Positions 24,301 through 39,300 of a DNA stretch of 64,000 bases are shown here, piece after piece. The notes below the pieces were generated by a model that made no database searches, had not been told where the DNA came from, and was given only the letters and a program-made list of their open reading frames with translations. The translations under genes and the position numbers were made by a program. This DNA is from Emydura subglobosa (taxonomy: Eukaryota > Chordata > Testudines > Chelidae). The first letter of the stretch is position 1. Each line of letters opens with the position of its first letter. The stretch covers positions 55,942,838 through 56,006,837 of the forward strand of contig ML679958.1 in assembly GCA_007922225.1 (NCBI GenBank), written 5' to 3'.

Positions 24301-27300
24301 ATTAGTCAACACAGGAAAAAATTATACATTCACATTTTAAAATAATTTATAAGATTCTTTTGCTTGGAAACGGCTAATGTTTGAAACTTTTTACATGTGG
24401 CTAGTTCTCCTTTAGGAATAATTACTGGGGAGACGTTACATGCAATGTGTATATATGCATGCAATATATTATGCACCCAAAAGCTATGTTAAAAGAAAGG
24501 TAATGTTGCAAAGTCAAGCACTCAAAAGTTAAGAAATGCCAGAATCAAGGTTTCCTGAGCAATCCCACCCATAAGCAATTTAAAATTTTGCTTTTTTTCT
24601 ATTATACTATTATGCTGCAGTATTGTTATTTCCTTGTTTAAACTAAACTAAGGAAATTAGATGGAAAAAATAATGTGTGTTAAGTTTGCACATATAAGCA
24701 AAAGAAGTAGGAAATACTAAAAGCAATGTTGCCTTTCACATTTTGTATGTATGTAATATGCTGGATTACTAGTTAGGTTCAGAGGTTCTCCTGGTTTTAC
24801 AGCCAGCAGAAAGTGCTTAGACCTCACACAAACATATAGGGTGGAGTAATAAACAGTGCTGTGTACTGAAGTGTAGCTGCTATAGTGGTGCAAGCTATAT
24901 AAACATGGACATACAGAGAGACAAGGTGGGTGAGATAATCTCTTTTATTCAACTAACTTCTGTTAGTGAAAAAGACAAGCTTTTGAGCTACACAGAGCTC
25001 TTCTTCCTCCTTCCTTCCTTCTTCAAGTTAACCTCCTGTCTAAAGAAGTTTTGTCTCACCCAGACTGCAGTTTTCTCCACCAAGGCTGGTTCTCATCCTG
25101 GTTTTTTTTATTGCAAATGTGCTGTCCGTTAACTGCTGATATGCAGGATGAGGGGATGTCTTCTTTGCCTTCTACATATACCCTTCTCTCCACCACGCTC
25201 CAGAGTTCATTGTCTGTTCTCAGAGACAGGATAACCACATGTGGCAGTAAGGGGTTCTTGGGTCCCAACATGCTTAAAAGTTAAGCATCTCTTTGAGTGC
25301 TATGCTGGATCAGTCCCAGAATGTGCCACGTAGCTTTAAGAGACATGTGCTCTAATAGAAAGGACCAAGTTATGCCACAGGCTGTTTTTTGTTGCCTGCT
25401 TTCTGGTTATGCAAAACCAGTTTTTCTTTTGTTTCCTCTTATTGAAACTAGTGCACTCTAAAACCACAAGAATAAAACCTTGAGGAAACTTGCTCACTGG
25501 GGCTTGTTTTTTCTTCTCTGAATCAACTGATTTCATTTCACCAATGTATATACGAAGACTTCTATATATTATGTGGAAAACTGTTACCAAGAGAATCTTA
25601 ATTTTTTATTTTCTTAACTTTTTAAAAAAATGAAGTCTAGCATTGCATGAAGTCAAGGCTGTTGTGTATGTGATTAATTATAATCCCACATATATTAATG
25701 TAAAAATAACACTGTGGGGCTAGATTCTCTCCTGTACTAGAACTCTGCTCAGTGTGCAGCTTAAGGGAATTTTCGCAGGCTCATGTCCAATATAACAGTC
25801 ATGACTTCGTTACTAATGTTCAATGTAGTGTGAAAATTAATATATATATATAATATATATTTGGCAAACAAGCAAATGCATTAGTCTTCAGTGAGGACTA
25901 TGTCCAGGCCAAGTTTCACTCTTCAGCCATTGTTGCCCTATGCTAGAAGCCCTATGTTAGAAGGAAGACAAGTATTGGCTTACTTATGTTTTCAATTTGG
26001 AGTAGGGTTTGATGTTGGTTGTCTCCTACCTTCACAAAACTCTAAATCTGCTGGATAGATTTTTCTCAGACTTTCTGAGAACTTTTCTTTTAACTTTACG
26101 TAAAAAAACAACTCTGGAAAATGTCAATTCAAGCGGTGTATGTTTGGAAAGCCACAAGCCTGTGAAAATAATAATGGGTTAAGTCATAAATTCAACTGTT
26201 TGGCAACCTTAACTACAATGATTGCTACAGAGCACCTACTTTTTAAAAACTAATTATTTGTACGTATACGTGAAATATATGTATCTGTAGATTGTCTGTG
26301 TGCATGCATGAATGTGTATTACTTGAAATTACAAAGTCCCTATCTAACTGCCAGTAGAGTCAATAGGGAATTTTTCCAACAACTTTAATTTGAGATGGAT
26401 CAAATCCTAAAAACATCATAATTACCATGACTGAAAAAGTACTGGAGGGCTGAATATCTTTATAGTTTGTCAGCAATTATTTGGTTAGTGATTAAAATTC
26501 ATTCCACTAATTCACGTTTTGTGTGTTTTCATTAGACAGGAGTGTGGGTGGAAGGAGTCAGTGAAGATGGTCAGACCTACTATTATAATACAGAAACAGG
26601 AGGTAAGCAGCATTGTTTTCACAATTAAGCTCTGTCTAGAAAGAGACAGTTTTGTTTTGTTTTTGTTTTTAGTAAAATGCCCTTTCTTAGGACCATTTCA
26701 AACTTTTGAACCTTTTGAAAATGTAGCAATGGCTAAAATATGCCTGTTGCTTAAATCAGTGTTACCCTCAGCTGAGAATCATCTGATGCTTTGTTAAAGC
26801 ACTCCTAGTTTTGTTGGCCTACAGGCAAACTGTTGCATCCAGATGAATGATTTCTTCACTATCCTTGATAGCATGCATTTTGTATATGTCTATACATTCA
26901 GTTTGTAACTGTGACAGATGGGTAGTCCATATGCATAATTTTATTTAAAAAAATCTTTGTTTGGAAACTCAAGAGGGACAGGGTCTTGTTTTGTTTTGTT
27001 TGCTGTAACTTAGGTGCTCCTATTATTGTTGTTACTATTATTCTTTATATTATGATAGTGCCTAGGAATCCAAGTCATGGACCACTACCTTATTGTGCTA
27101 GATGCTGTACAAAAAGACAGTCCATGCCACAAAGAGCTTACAATCTAAGTATAGGGTAAGAGGCGACAAATGGATACAGACAAACAGATAAGGATACAGT
27201 GAGACTATATTAGTCAGCATGATAGTTATTGTCAATGTTTTTGCAGATTTCATGGCAAAGGAGTTTGAAGGATGATAATGGTTTAGTTTTGTGGATGTTT

Positions 27301-30300
27301 ACAAGGAGATTCTCCCAAGCATGAGTGGCAGTATGGGAGAAAGCATGAAGGTGCTTGTTTTGTAAATGTAGCAAGTGGGCAATGGATGTTAGCATTCTTG
27401 GGCCGATTGGAAGAAGGAGTCAATCTTTTGATATTGAATGAGAAATAATAGGAAGGGTAGGAATAGGTCGTGAAGTGAAAACAAGTAGCTAATATTTGAT
27501 TTTATAGATCAGAAGACAGTAGAGAGATTCAGAGAGAAGGATGACATAGTCCAAGTGACAGGCTAGAAAAATTATCTTTGTATTCTAAATGGATATCAGT
27601 GAAGCAAGATTGCGTTTGTTGAGGCCAGAGAAGATGATGATGGAGTAATTGAGACACATGATGATGAGAGCCTGTCTGAGAGTGTTAGCTGTGTGGAAGG
27701 ATAGGAAAAGCCATATTTTAGAGATGTTATGCAGAAAGAATCTGCAAGACATAGTCATAGCCCTGATGTGAGGACCTAGAGAGCTGAAGATGATGCCTAG
27801 GTTATGGGCCCAAGTGACAACAGGATGGTGATGTTGTCCACAGTGATTGAGAAAGGAGTAAGCAGGGAAGGCTTGCAGGCAAAGATTAAGAGCTCTGTTT
27901 TAGCCATGTTGAGCTTGGGCTAAACATCCACGAGCAGATGTCAGAGAGACTGGCTGAGGTTTTAGTTTGGACAAAAGGAGGCAGGTTGGGAGAGGCAGAT
28001 CTGTGAATCATCCACACAGAGATGGTATTGAACTTGTGTGTGTGTATGAGATTATCCAGAGGTAACAGGTACAGATGGAGAAGAGAAGGGAACTAAGGTC
28101 AGAGACCCATGGAACCCTTACAGAAAGTTGGAAGGCAGATGAGGAGGATCCACCAAAGACCACACTGAAGGAGGTATCATAGAGGTGAGAGGAGAACTGG
28201 GAGACGATAGAGTTATGGAAGCAAAGGGAGGACATGATTTCAAGAAGAACATGTTAAGGCTGACAGGTCAAGGAGGATAAGAATGGATTCCTGGTTATGA
28301 GATTTGGCTGGGAAAAAGTCATTAGAGACTTTGACGAGAGCAAAAGTACAATGGGGGAAGCCAGATTGGCGAGGGTCCAGGATGGAATTGGAGGACAGGA
28401 GCTGGAGACAACGATTGTAGATGCCATGTACAATAACTTAGAGATGAAAGAAGAAGGGAAATGGGGCAGTAGTTGGAGAGGCAAGTCTGGTCAAAGATTT
28501 TTTTTTAAGATAGGAGAGATTGAAACATTTGTACTGTGAGAGGCAAGAGCCAGAGGAGAGTTAAAGGTTAAGAAAAATATAAGGAAGGGGATGAGAGTGG
28601 GCTATCTTCACAGATACACTTTATATACTTTCTCTAGCAAGTCACTGAGCTTTACTTTCATAAAATGAAATATATACAACATAGGAAATTATAGAATAAG
28701 ATTTAGATTTTAAAGTAATCCAGCCAGTGAATGAAAACCAGCTTCCCCCATTACTTCACTAGTGGACTGAATTTGGTAATTAACCAATTTTTTTATTATT
28801 GATTGTACATGTGTTTGACCTGAGCGTAGGACCAAATAACAGTAACCTGGAGGTTTCCTCCTACAGAAACACCAGTGGGAGAGGTATTGCAGAGATCCTT
28901 TAAGAGCTTTCCTTAAACTCTTTTCTTCAGTGATGCAACTTTCTGCACACCCCTTTAAAACAGACAATTCTTCTGTCTCTAAATACTAGTGATCTATGGG
29001 GTCAATAGGACAGGCTGTCTGTGTGCAGATCCTGTGCTTTTGTTGCAGCTGTGGGGCCCCTTTATGCTCCCAAGCAGGACAGCTACAATCAAGCATACTG
29101 CCAGGGATTTAGCCATTAGCTGTTCCTTGAAAGGGGATCCCCAAGTCCAGAGAGAATGAGAGAGTGGAAGGATAATACAGCATTAGGCTGCATTAATTAC
29201 ATGCAATGCTCCCCCTTCAGCCTACATACTTCAAAGCCAGCTTCTTCATGAGGTCCAGGCTGCAAGTGGTAAGGTAAACACTGCCATGGGGGCAGCTGAA
29301 CCCCACCTTATGCAGGATAAGGGAGCACCTTACTGTATAGATGTGGGGACTAAAACCCAGATCTGCAGAGCCTGGGACAGCTGACATTTCCACAACACCA
29401 CTGGGAGGCCATGCAGAGCCAAAGCCAGGGAGTGCTGTGGAGAATAGGCTCTGTTAGGAAGTACCTCCCAAGGGAGCCAGAGTGATAATACCCAGCAACC
29501 CTCTGATCAGCCACCCTCCCTATTTAATCCCAGAGAGTGCTCCAGCAAGTTGCCCGGACAAGTACACAGATCTCAGGTCTCCTGCGATTCCAGACCTCTC
29601 CTCATCTCTGGCCTCTGACTCTCAGCTTGATTCTGACCCTGATTCTTGCCTCCTGGATCTTGCCTAGTGCTAACTCTGACCCCAGCCTGACTTCGACCCC
29701 AACTTTTGCTTATTGAACCCATCTCCAGCGATTCCTCTGACCCCGGTTCACTGACTATTGTCCCTGACATGTGGACTCCAGCCCCGTTGTGACCGCTAGG
29801 TGTGACTGCCTATCCCCTGGTTACTTACAGTTGCCCAGACCCATTTCCGACCTCCTCCACAGGAGCCCCTTAAGAGGGACATGGAAGGGATGGGTCTACC
29901 ATCATCCACTGGACCCCACATGGTACCATATCTGTAGGAGTGTGTTGTGCAACTCCAAACCAAGAACCACTTGCTGCAGTCTCATCTGACACAGCTCGTA
30001 GTGGAAAATCAGACACTCCGCGAGCAGCTAGCATGGTCCTCAGAAGAGAATTTCATGCTCCAGGCTTGGGTTGGGCCTCTGCACAGGGCCTTGCAGTACC
30101 ACTACCCGAATATTTTGTGGAAACCACAAATTCAGGGGGTTCCTACCAATTTCATCTCTTTTTCCTGCTTCACCTTCAGATGTACCCCACTGACCAGGCC
30201 AGGGTGGGAGTAGTGATCAGTTTTCTAGCTGGAGAAGCGCTGAATTGGGCCTCCCCTCTGCTGGAGCAGGACAGCCCAGAGTTAGTGGGGTGGAACACCT

Positions 30301-33300
30301 TCCTGCAAGCATGTTTTGATGACCCTCATTGCTCTTGCCCAGCGGAATCTGCACTATGAAGGCTCCAGCAAGGCCAGGGGCCAGCTGCTTGATATGCTGA
30401 CCAGTTCCATCACCTTGTGGCTGACATTGAGTGGAATGAGGCAGCCCAAATTTATTATTTTCGGTGTTGATTTAGTGAGGAAATAAAGGATGAGCTATGC
30501 CAAGTTGAGACCCCGACCCACTTGGATGCTCATTGACCTTTCTCTCCACATCAACAACCGGCTACATGAGTGAACCCCACACCAGAAACCCCAAGGCCCA
30601 ACTGCGAACTGATGCAGATTGATTTGGGCCACCGATGTTTGACCCTGGAAGAAAAGGAACAACAGCAGCACAATAATCTATACTTTTATTGCAGAGCATC
30701 AGGATATGCTTTTTGCCTGTTGCAGCCCTTAACCTGCAAGGAACTGGGAAACGAGTGAGTCCAGGCCCTATGGGAGGGAAGGGAGGCACCACCAAGGTAC
30801 TATGCTCTGGAGCTAACCCCCAGCCTTCAAAAGAAACCCAATCCAGAACACACAGATCCTCCCCACATTTCCAAGTACTAATAAATTTACATACCAGAGA
30901 TGGGGCCAAACTGATTCCCCCTTAGTGGGCCCTGATTAATTCCAGGGCTACTGATAACTTTATAGATGCTAAAGCTGCTTGACCACTATAAATCCCCGTC
31001 CGTTTAAAGCCTACATCAGTCCTTGTAGAAACATAGATGGATCCTTCCTGTCCTAGGGGCCAGCAACACAGGAAACAGAATCCCTAGAGGCCGTAATCCA
31101 GGCCCATCGGGAGGTGCTACAATTCAGCGTGATCTGCTCTCCACACTTCTCCCTTATTCTTGGCATCATCTGGCCGGAGCAGCATAACGCTTGCATCTCT
31201 TGGTGAGAAAAGAGGATCAGCTTTCCCTCTGAATACTGCTGAAGGGTCTGCCTCCATGCAGCCGGCTCCAACCCTGTGGTCTCAGATTCCTGTAGCCAAT
31301 CAGAAGTGACATCATCTGTGAGGGAACTCCAGATGGTGGTGGTTAGCTAGAAGAAGTCACTCCCAAGCCTGAGTCTCCATCTCCCTGAAAAGTATTGGGA
31401 TTATGCAGATGTTTTTTAAAAGAAAAATGCAGACATGCTACCTGCTCACCATGACTACAACTGCCCCATAGCTCTGCAACCTGGGGCAAAGGTCCCTTAT
31501 GAACATATTTATGCAGTGTCCAAGCCAGAACTGGCAACCCTTCATGTTTGCATCCAGGAAAACCTGACCAAAGGCTTCATCCAGTGCTTCACCTCCCCAG
31601 CAAGGACTCCAGTCCTTTTTCATTAAGAAAAAGGACAGAACCCTGTGCCTTTATGTAGACTATTGGGCTCTAAACCAGATGACAGTCCAAAACCTGTATT
31701 CCTTGCCCTTAATCTTGGAGTTACTATATCATGTGCAATTTGCCAGAATTTTCACCAAACTGGACCTCTGGGACACTTACAATCTAGTGCGCATCAGGGC
31801 AAGAGACTAATAGAAGACTGCCTTTTGAACCCGCAATGGGCACTTTGAATATTTAGTAATGCCATTAAGGCAGACCAGTGCTCCTGTGATTTTTCAGCAC
31901 TTTGTGAACAACATATTTAGAGACATCCTGAACCAGTATGTAGTCATCTGTTTTGATGACATGCTTGTGTTTTCAGATAATCCTGAGCAACATTATTACC
32001 ATGTCTATTCCATCCTGGAAAGACTACGGAAGCATGACCTGTTTGTGAAATTGGAAAAATGTACCTTTGATCAGTCCTCCACAGAATTCTTGGTTACATC
32101 CTTTCTGCAGAGGGCATGAAGATGAACTCCCAGAAGGCAGAGAAGGTAGTGGAAGCTAATCCCTCCAGTGTAACCATCGGGGCCATGCTTTCTCAGAGGC
32201 ATGGTCCATAGCAGGTGTTGCACCCCTGAGCCTACTATACTCCCAAAAACTCACCCCTGCAGAATGGAATTATGAGATATTAGATAAGGGACTACTTACA
32301 ATTAAATCAGCTTTGGAAGAGTGACACCATCATCTCAAGGGAACCTGACACCCAGTGCAAGTCTCTTCTGACCTTAAGAGACTTGAATATCTACAGAAAG
32401 CTCAAGCATTAAACCAAAGACACCTCATGTGGGCATTCTTTTTTTCACAGTATAATTTTGTCATCACCTCTCACCCAGGAATAGGAAAACCGATGCCCAA
32501 TCCAAAAATGGAAAATACTATCAAGAGAACGAGGAGCGTAGCCAAGAACCACTCTGTTTCCTGAAACCACACAGCTTCCTTAGTGTCACAATACAGCAAG
32601 ACATGCTTGCTCTAATCTGATCTGCTTCACAGGGTGACCCGTTATCCCAGGAAGTGACAGAACATCCTGAGCAAATCAGAGCCAGAACCCAAATACAATG
32701 CCTCACACAGGATGGAATCACTTACCTCGATGGGCACATATATGTTCCACTGGGGCCTTCTGGCTAGAAGTGCTCCAGCTCTGCCATGACCCTCCATTGG
32801 CAGGGTACTTTGCTTGCCTTAACACTTTCCACGTGGCTTCCCATTTCTTCTGGTGGCCCCGTATGCAAGCAGAAGTCCAACACTACATTAACTCTTGTGA
32901 CCTGTGTGCATTCACCAAGACACTCAGTGTTAAGCCCTTCAACACTCTAGTAACTCTGGAGACCCAAACTACATCCTGTGTCGTACTCACCCTGGACTTC
33001 TTAGTGGAACTCCCTGATTCAGATGGCCACACTGTGGTCTTGACTGTTGTAGATCAACTAATCAAAATGGCTGACTTCCTCCCCTGTAACAGCCTGCCCT
33101 CTGCTGAAACAGTGACTCAGCTCCTAGTGGTTCATGTGATCTATCTTCATGGGCTTCCAGACTGTATCAACTTGGACCGAGGCCCACAGTTTATCTCACA
33201 CTTTTGGCACGAAGCACTGCGGTTAAGGGACATTCATCCCTTTAGCTCATCGGCATACTACCCCCAGACAGATGAGCAGACAGAGAGGATGAACAAAGTA

Positions 33301-36300
33301 TTAGAGCAACACCTACAGTGCTTTTTCAGCTACCATCAAGATAACTCTTTCTCCCTCCTCTGTTATGCTGAGTTCTCATACAACAATGCTGACCACACCT
33401 CCATGGGGTGGAGTCTCTTCATTGCAAATTATTCGGTTCCACCCTTGCTTCCACCCAGTCTTGCCAGCAGCCTCCCCAAAGAGAGCAGCCACAGACTGGA
33501 TCTAATGAATTAATCATATCCAGGAGGAGCTTAAAGACTACTTCAAAGATGCGAAAAGAGACTACACAGCAGTATGCAGACCATCAGTGCTGGGAAGGCT
33601 CAGCTCCCATGGTAGGTAAAAAGGTCTGGCTTGCAGCAAAACGCCTCCAATACAAACAGCCATCCTGAAAGCTGGACCACCAGTTTCTCAGCCCTTTCCA
33701 GATTTGTCAGTAAATCAACCCCATCACGTTCAAATTGCAGTTCCCTCATCCCTTAAGGTACATCCTATTTTCCATGTATCCCTTCTGACACCTCACACAG
33801 AGGACCCCTTTCCTGATCGGTCCCAGCAGCTGCCCCCATCAGTCCAGGACCTCGACTCTAAACTTCAGAGGGGGAGGTATACTACCTGATCGATTGATAG
33901 GGCTATGCTCTGAAGAACACTCCTGGGAACCCGCTGCCCATGTCCATATCCCTGACCTGGTAAAAAGGTGTCCTCAAGACCATGTAGATAAACTGGAGGA
34001 GGAGAGGAAGGGCTCCCCTGAGGAGGGGCATGATGTAGGGACTAGAATCTGGGTCTACAGAACCTGGGATGACTGATGTTCCCATAGTGCCATTGGGAGG
34101 CCATGCAGAGCCACAGCCAGGGCGCGCTGTGGAGAATAGGTGCTGCAGAAAGTATCTCCCAAGGAAGCTAGAGTCACAGTACCCTGAGATCCTCTGATTG
34201 GCCAACCATCCTATTTAACCCTGGAGGGTGCCCCAGCAAGTTGTCTGGGCAACAACACAGACTTCGGGCCTGCTGTAACTCCCGACCTCACCTCATCTGC
34301 TGATCTCCCACTTCCTAACCCAGCTTGACTCTGACCCTCACTCTTGCCTCCTGACTTTAACCTGGTATTACCTTTCAGAGAGACCCATCCATACCAGTGC
34401 AATTGGGGAAGTAATTGAACCCAGTAAGAGTTCTTGGTTCATAAATTCTACACATTCATGTACGATTTTTTTCTTTTGCAATATGTTGAGAGAAAAAGCA
34501 TTAAATGATATAAACATATGAAAGTAATAAAGTCTCAAATCATATCTTAACTAAACAGCACAAGGTATGTTTAATAGTAGTTGTATTGCATCTTTTGTTC
34601 AAACTGTAGCCCCAAATCATATACAAAATAAAATAAGAAGTATTGAGGTTCACATACAAAGCAAAAAAAGGGCTTGTGCCCTTTCTTACTTTATATTTTA
34701 AAAGAGCGTTTTCTGAGAGCCTGAAATTCTTTTCAAAGGTGTGTTTTTCTGCTTTTCCATCATAAATATTAGATATAGCAAGTCTTGTCTACCCTGTTTT
34801 CTGCAGGACAAAAGAACTAGGTCTTGTGTACACTTGTGTTCTTCAAATCTCCCACTTCTGCATATCATGGATGCAGCTCCACCATTGATAACAATGGTGG
34901 AAAAACCAGTGCAGAATGGCAGGTGTTTTTTTTAATCACAATGTTATCAAGACCTACTGTGAACAGGGTTAAACATAACGGTGGTAGCAACAGCTGCAGC
35001 TTCTCCACAGTAGCACTTTCACTATTACCACCATTACTGTAGTTATGGTCCTAAAATGGAAGCTTTCTTAGCCCACAGCTGAAGGTACAGAGGCATTTGA
35101 ATCTTTAACAGAGAACTTTTTTTTCCTTTGGCGTCAGAATTTTGAGTTACATATGTGGAATCAAACAGGTTTAAGCAATCCAAGTTAAAAACCCTTCTTC
35201 ACCTGCAAAAAACTGAGCTCTGCCCTTCTTTTGATTCGTTATGATGTATGAAGAAGAATTGAAAGGATGGTTTTATTTATTTACTGGTTGTTTTTTTCCT
35301 CCACATTAGAAATTCAGCATTTGTTTAGTCTTGAAAAGATTCTAGGATAGAGAACTAGTGAAATAATATCACAAGATCCAAAAGAATGAAGGTTGAGCTT
35401 TTGAGAGGGAAAGTGATCTTAGTTAATTTCTTGGAAAAACTCTTTGCTTTTTGTTTGTTTGTTAACACCTATTTAACTGTAATAACTAATCAACATTTTG
35501 GAGAAATAAATCTTTGTAAATGAGTAAAGGACCTGCCCTTCACTTAAGTCTTCAGTGCATAGAATAGACACCTTCTGAGACTCCTGACAAGTTCTCCAGA
35601 AAAAGCTGGGAAAATCAGACTTGAAATTCTTGATAGTTCTGAGGAAGCAGAAAAATAACTCTTCTCAGACCTTTACCTATCATAAATATGCAAAAGGGTG
35701 AGTTTTGGTTTGGGGTTTTGTAGATTTGTTTGCAGGTCACTTTCCGTGGTCTCTTTTAAATTCCAGTGTATATTTTATCATTTGTGTTTTGTTGCTTTTG
35801 ACAGTTCTACTTGGATGTGTAATCTGCATGAACAACTTCTTTGTAACTATTTTGCTTGGTATTATTTTATACCTGTTGGATTTTGAGTTACCGTTCACGG
35901 TGAACACAATACAAATATTTGTGCTTTTTATTTTCAGTGCAATTTAACTCTGTTGGGGCATACATCCTCTTAGTTAACCCCATGATCTAAAGCAGTGGTT
36001 CTCAACCTAGGGTCCGAGGTCCTCTGGGGGCCACGAGCAGGTTTCAGGGGTCTGCCAAAGTAAACCAGAGCAGGGCCGGCGTGAGAGTCACTGGGGCGCA
36101 GGGAAGAAAGCCAAGCCTCACATAACTGAAGCCAAAGCCCAACCAACTTTGTTTCACAGGACCTCCTGTGGTGTGGGACCCTAGGCAGTTGCCCTGCTTG
36201 CCACTCCCTAATGCTGGCTCTGGCTTTTAATTTGCTGGATATGCAGAAAAACTGTTGTGAGACAGGTGGACTGTGGAGTTTTCATAGCATGTGGGGGGGC

Positions 36301-39300
36301 CTCAGAAAGAAAAATACTGAGAACCCCTGTTCTAAAGAAAAAACGAGAGTCCCGTAGCACTTTAAAGACTAACAAATTTAATTTCTGAGGCATAAGCTTT
36401 CGTGGGCTGTAACCCACTTCGTCAGTTACAGCCCACGAAAACTTATGCCTGCAAAAATTAAATTTGTTAGTCTTTAAAGTGCTACGGGACTCTCGCTGTT
36501 TTTGCTGTATACAGACTAACACGGCTACCCGTCTGGAACTGTTTTAAAGAAGAGACAGTTGTCAACAAAGGTTCTGTTTCATTGCTAAGAGCTTTGAAGG
36601 CCACTAGATGTCAGTAGAATACATCTAAATAAGAAAGCTTTTGCTCTTTGAAGATAATAAATCTTAGAAGTGTATTTGTTTAAATGTCTTCAATTAATAT
36701 GTCTAAAAATGTGTAAAATAAATGCCAGAGGTACCATAGTTTTTATTAATTCGAGTGCACCTTAAAATAATTTTTGAGAGTCAGTGGACTTTCCAGTGTT
36801 ATATGACTAATTTGGCTAGTCAAATAGAACCTGTCTATGGTGTAAACTATTCAGCTAATTGCTGACTCTTCAAATGAATGCTGGAAATGATTTGGTTTTT
36901 AACTTAATAGTGGAACATTTTATTAAAAGCAATGCATTTAAGGCAATTAAGTGATGACATTGGGATTTTCAATATGTGGATCCATACATCACACCACCTC
37001 ACTCAACAAGTTTCCTGGAACATCATTGTTTAATTCAAAATAAGGTCATGTCCCTCAGCTGTTTGAGGGCCTTCCTATAAATCAGGTTTGGATATGTAAA
37101 CTGCATTTTAATTAATTCTACTGTATTCTACTGAGTCAGCTAGCATTGAGAAAACTGACTGACTTGCAGTCTGTAAATAGGGGTGCTGGCTTTAAAGTCT
37201 GTGTGGAGGGTTGGGAACATCATATCTGAGTATGTTGCACTAATCCAGGCAAGAGATGGCAAATGCATGTTCAAATGTATTTTTGTAGTGGGGAGCAGTG
37301 TGTGTTATAGCTGTGTTAATTATGTTCACAGTATACACACCAAAGATTGTAACCCATTATTAGTGCTATTATAGTTCAATTATCCAATCTGAGAAGAGAA
37401 ATAATGTTATGAAAAGTAAATAATATATAATAGGTTGGATGGTTTTTATTTGAAGTATGTCTATTTTATAGAAAAGATCAAATGCATAGTAGAGGACAGG
37501 ACACAACAAGCCTTGTCATAATTTGAGTGCAGCTGTCATGACACTTACGTTTAAAAGTAAAATATTAAAAGAAGTAATTCTGAAAAGTCTAGAAAGAAAA
37601 CAGGAGATAAAAGAAAAGAAGAAGGGTTTATGCTAAATTCTTTGTTGTATTTTCAAATGGACCACATGGTACTGCTTAAGGCTAATGTTGTCGAAGTGGG
37701 AATGGTGTCAGGCCAGAATTAGAAACATGAATAATGTGGCTATCCAAATATGCTGAACAGTATCAACATGGGAGAAGCCTGATGGTTTTGTTTCACCTTC
37801 GAATGAGAGCAATCAAGATAACAATCATCCTGAAGAAGACACCACAGCAGATTCAAAGGGATCTGAATCAGATGCTGAGAAGGGAGATAAAAGTGAAGTA
37901 CAAAAGCGAAAAACAGACTTCAAGGTAAGTTTTCCCATCTTTACTTTATGTACAGTATTAATGTTCTGGAATAACATTGTTACCCCTGAATTTGGACCCA
38001 AGGGATCCCATAGTGGTGTAGGTATATTAATGAACCAATCCCAAGCCTAAATTCTAAAAATGAATAACAGGAAGTGATCTGCCTAGGAGATTTACAAGGA
38101 TTTATCAGGGGTTTCCATTTAAATCATTTGGAAAACTCCCTAGACCTGCCTGCTTGAGTTTATCCTTGGGAGGACACAGTTACAACCCTCTACTCAAAGA
38201 ATTGACACTCAGACAGTACTTTCTTCAAAAACAAAATGTCTCTTTATTCAATGCAAATTTTAATACAATTTAAATCTTATATAAAAAATTAACACAATGT
38301 AACAAATGAAATGAGTCACTTAAGACAATACAAGACACCATAAAGTATACAACCCAATATGGTGCACCATCGAATATATCATAAACTCTAAAATTGCAAT
38401 CCAGTACTCATAACTCAATTTAAAATTTCCTTAGCACATATTATGATATGAATACTTAATTGTGGCGTAGCATGATAGACATAATGTTACAACATAGGAT
38501 AAAACAGAGGGAGAAAAGAAACCCTCCATACATATGTATAAAGCCGTAATACAATGTTGTATTAGGATACCAAACTTATTATAATATAACATACAGTTCC
38601 TTTATACATATGTATACAGTGACATTACAATAACACACTTAATAATATTGCTACCAACTAACATTCTGTGAGTGTTTATCAGGCAATCAGAATGGGTGGG
38701 GTAGGAGGCCACTCAAATGCAAGCATGTGGCTTTATTTACAGTCATACCCATGCATTCCTTACTTTTAGAAGAGTCATACTTATTATCCTTCTTGGTTAA
38801 ATCCTTTTGTTTTGTCTTGGGTCTTTCCGCTCTGTCTTGCTGCTGCTCTAGTATCACCTCTTCTCCTGATCATCATCCACACTCAAGCCTGTCAGCTCTC
38901 TGCCTTATATATGATTTTCTGCCCTTTTCTGATTGGTTGCTTTCTTAATGTCAGTCAACAGCATCTTCCCCTCCCAAGAGTGATATCATTTTTGACCAAT
39001 CAGTTGTCTGATATGCTAATTAGTTTCACTTGTTTACTCAAACTTGGACCTTCTTGAGATCTTCCTTCCTACCTAGCTGACCCCGCCCTGCAAGTATAAT
39101 AAGTGACCTTTATTTCACCCCAGTCTATCTTTCTGATATTGATCAATTTCTTAACACCTCCATTTTGTTTCTCTCTCTCTCAGCATGACATCATCGCAGC
39201 CATCATTTTAGGTTTCTAGCTAAAACTTGCTCTAAACTATCATTATTTATTACTTCTCAAAAGCCTTAAACTTAAAACTAACTATATTTCTATTATTTCT

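Larger units (their letters stand above)
29338..34375 (+). mobile_element. Ty3/gypsy (chromovirus-like) LTR retrotransposon with both LTRs, decayed
   Basis: Complete element in WBP4 intron 7, same strand as the gene. Order: 5' LTR, gag remnant, protease, reverse transcriptase, RNase H remnant, integrase, chromodomain remnant, purine-rich tract GAGGAGGGGCA, 3' LTR. The LTR copies differ at roughly one base in five over the first 105 bases compared by eye, so the insertion is old. Multiple frameshifts and stops break every gene except long parts of RT and integrase. Confidence 0.9.

Noticed and set aside
28254..28484. 76-codon minus-strand frame as a separate gene
   Set aside because: It is upstream sequence of the L2-type LINE on the same strand.
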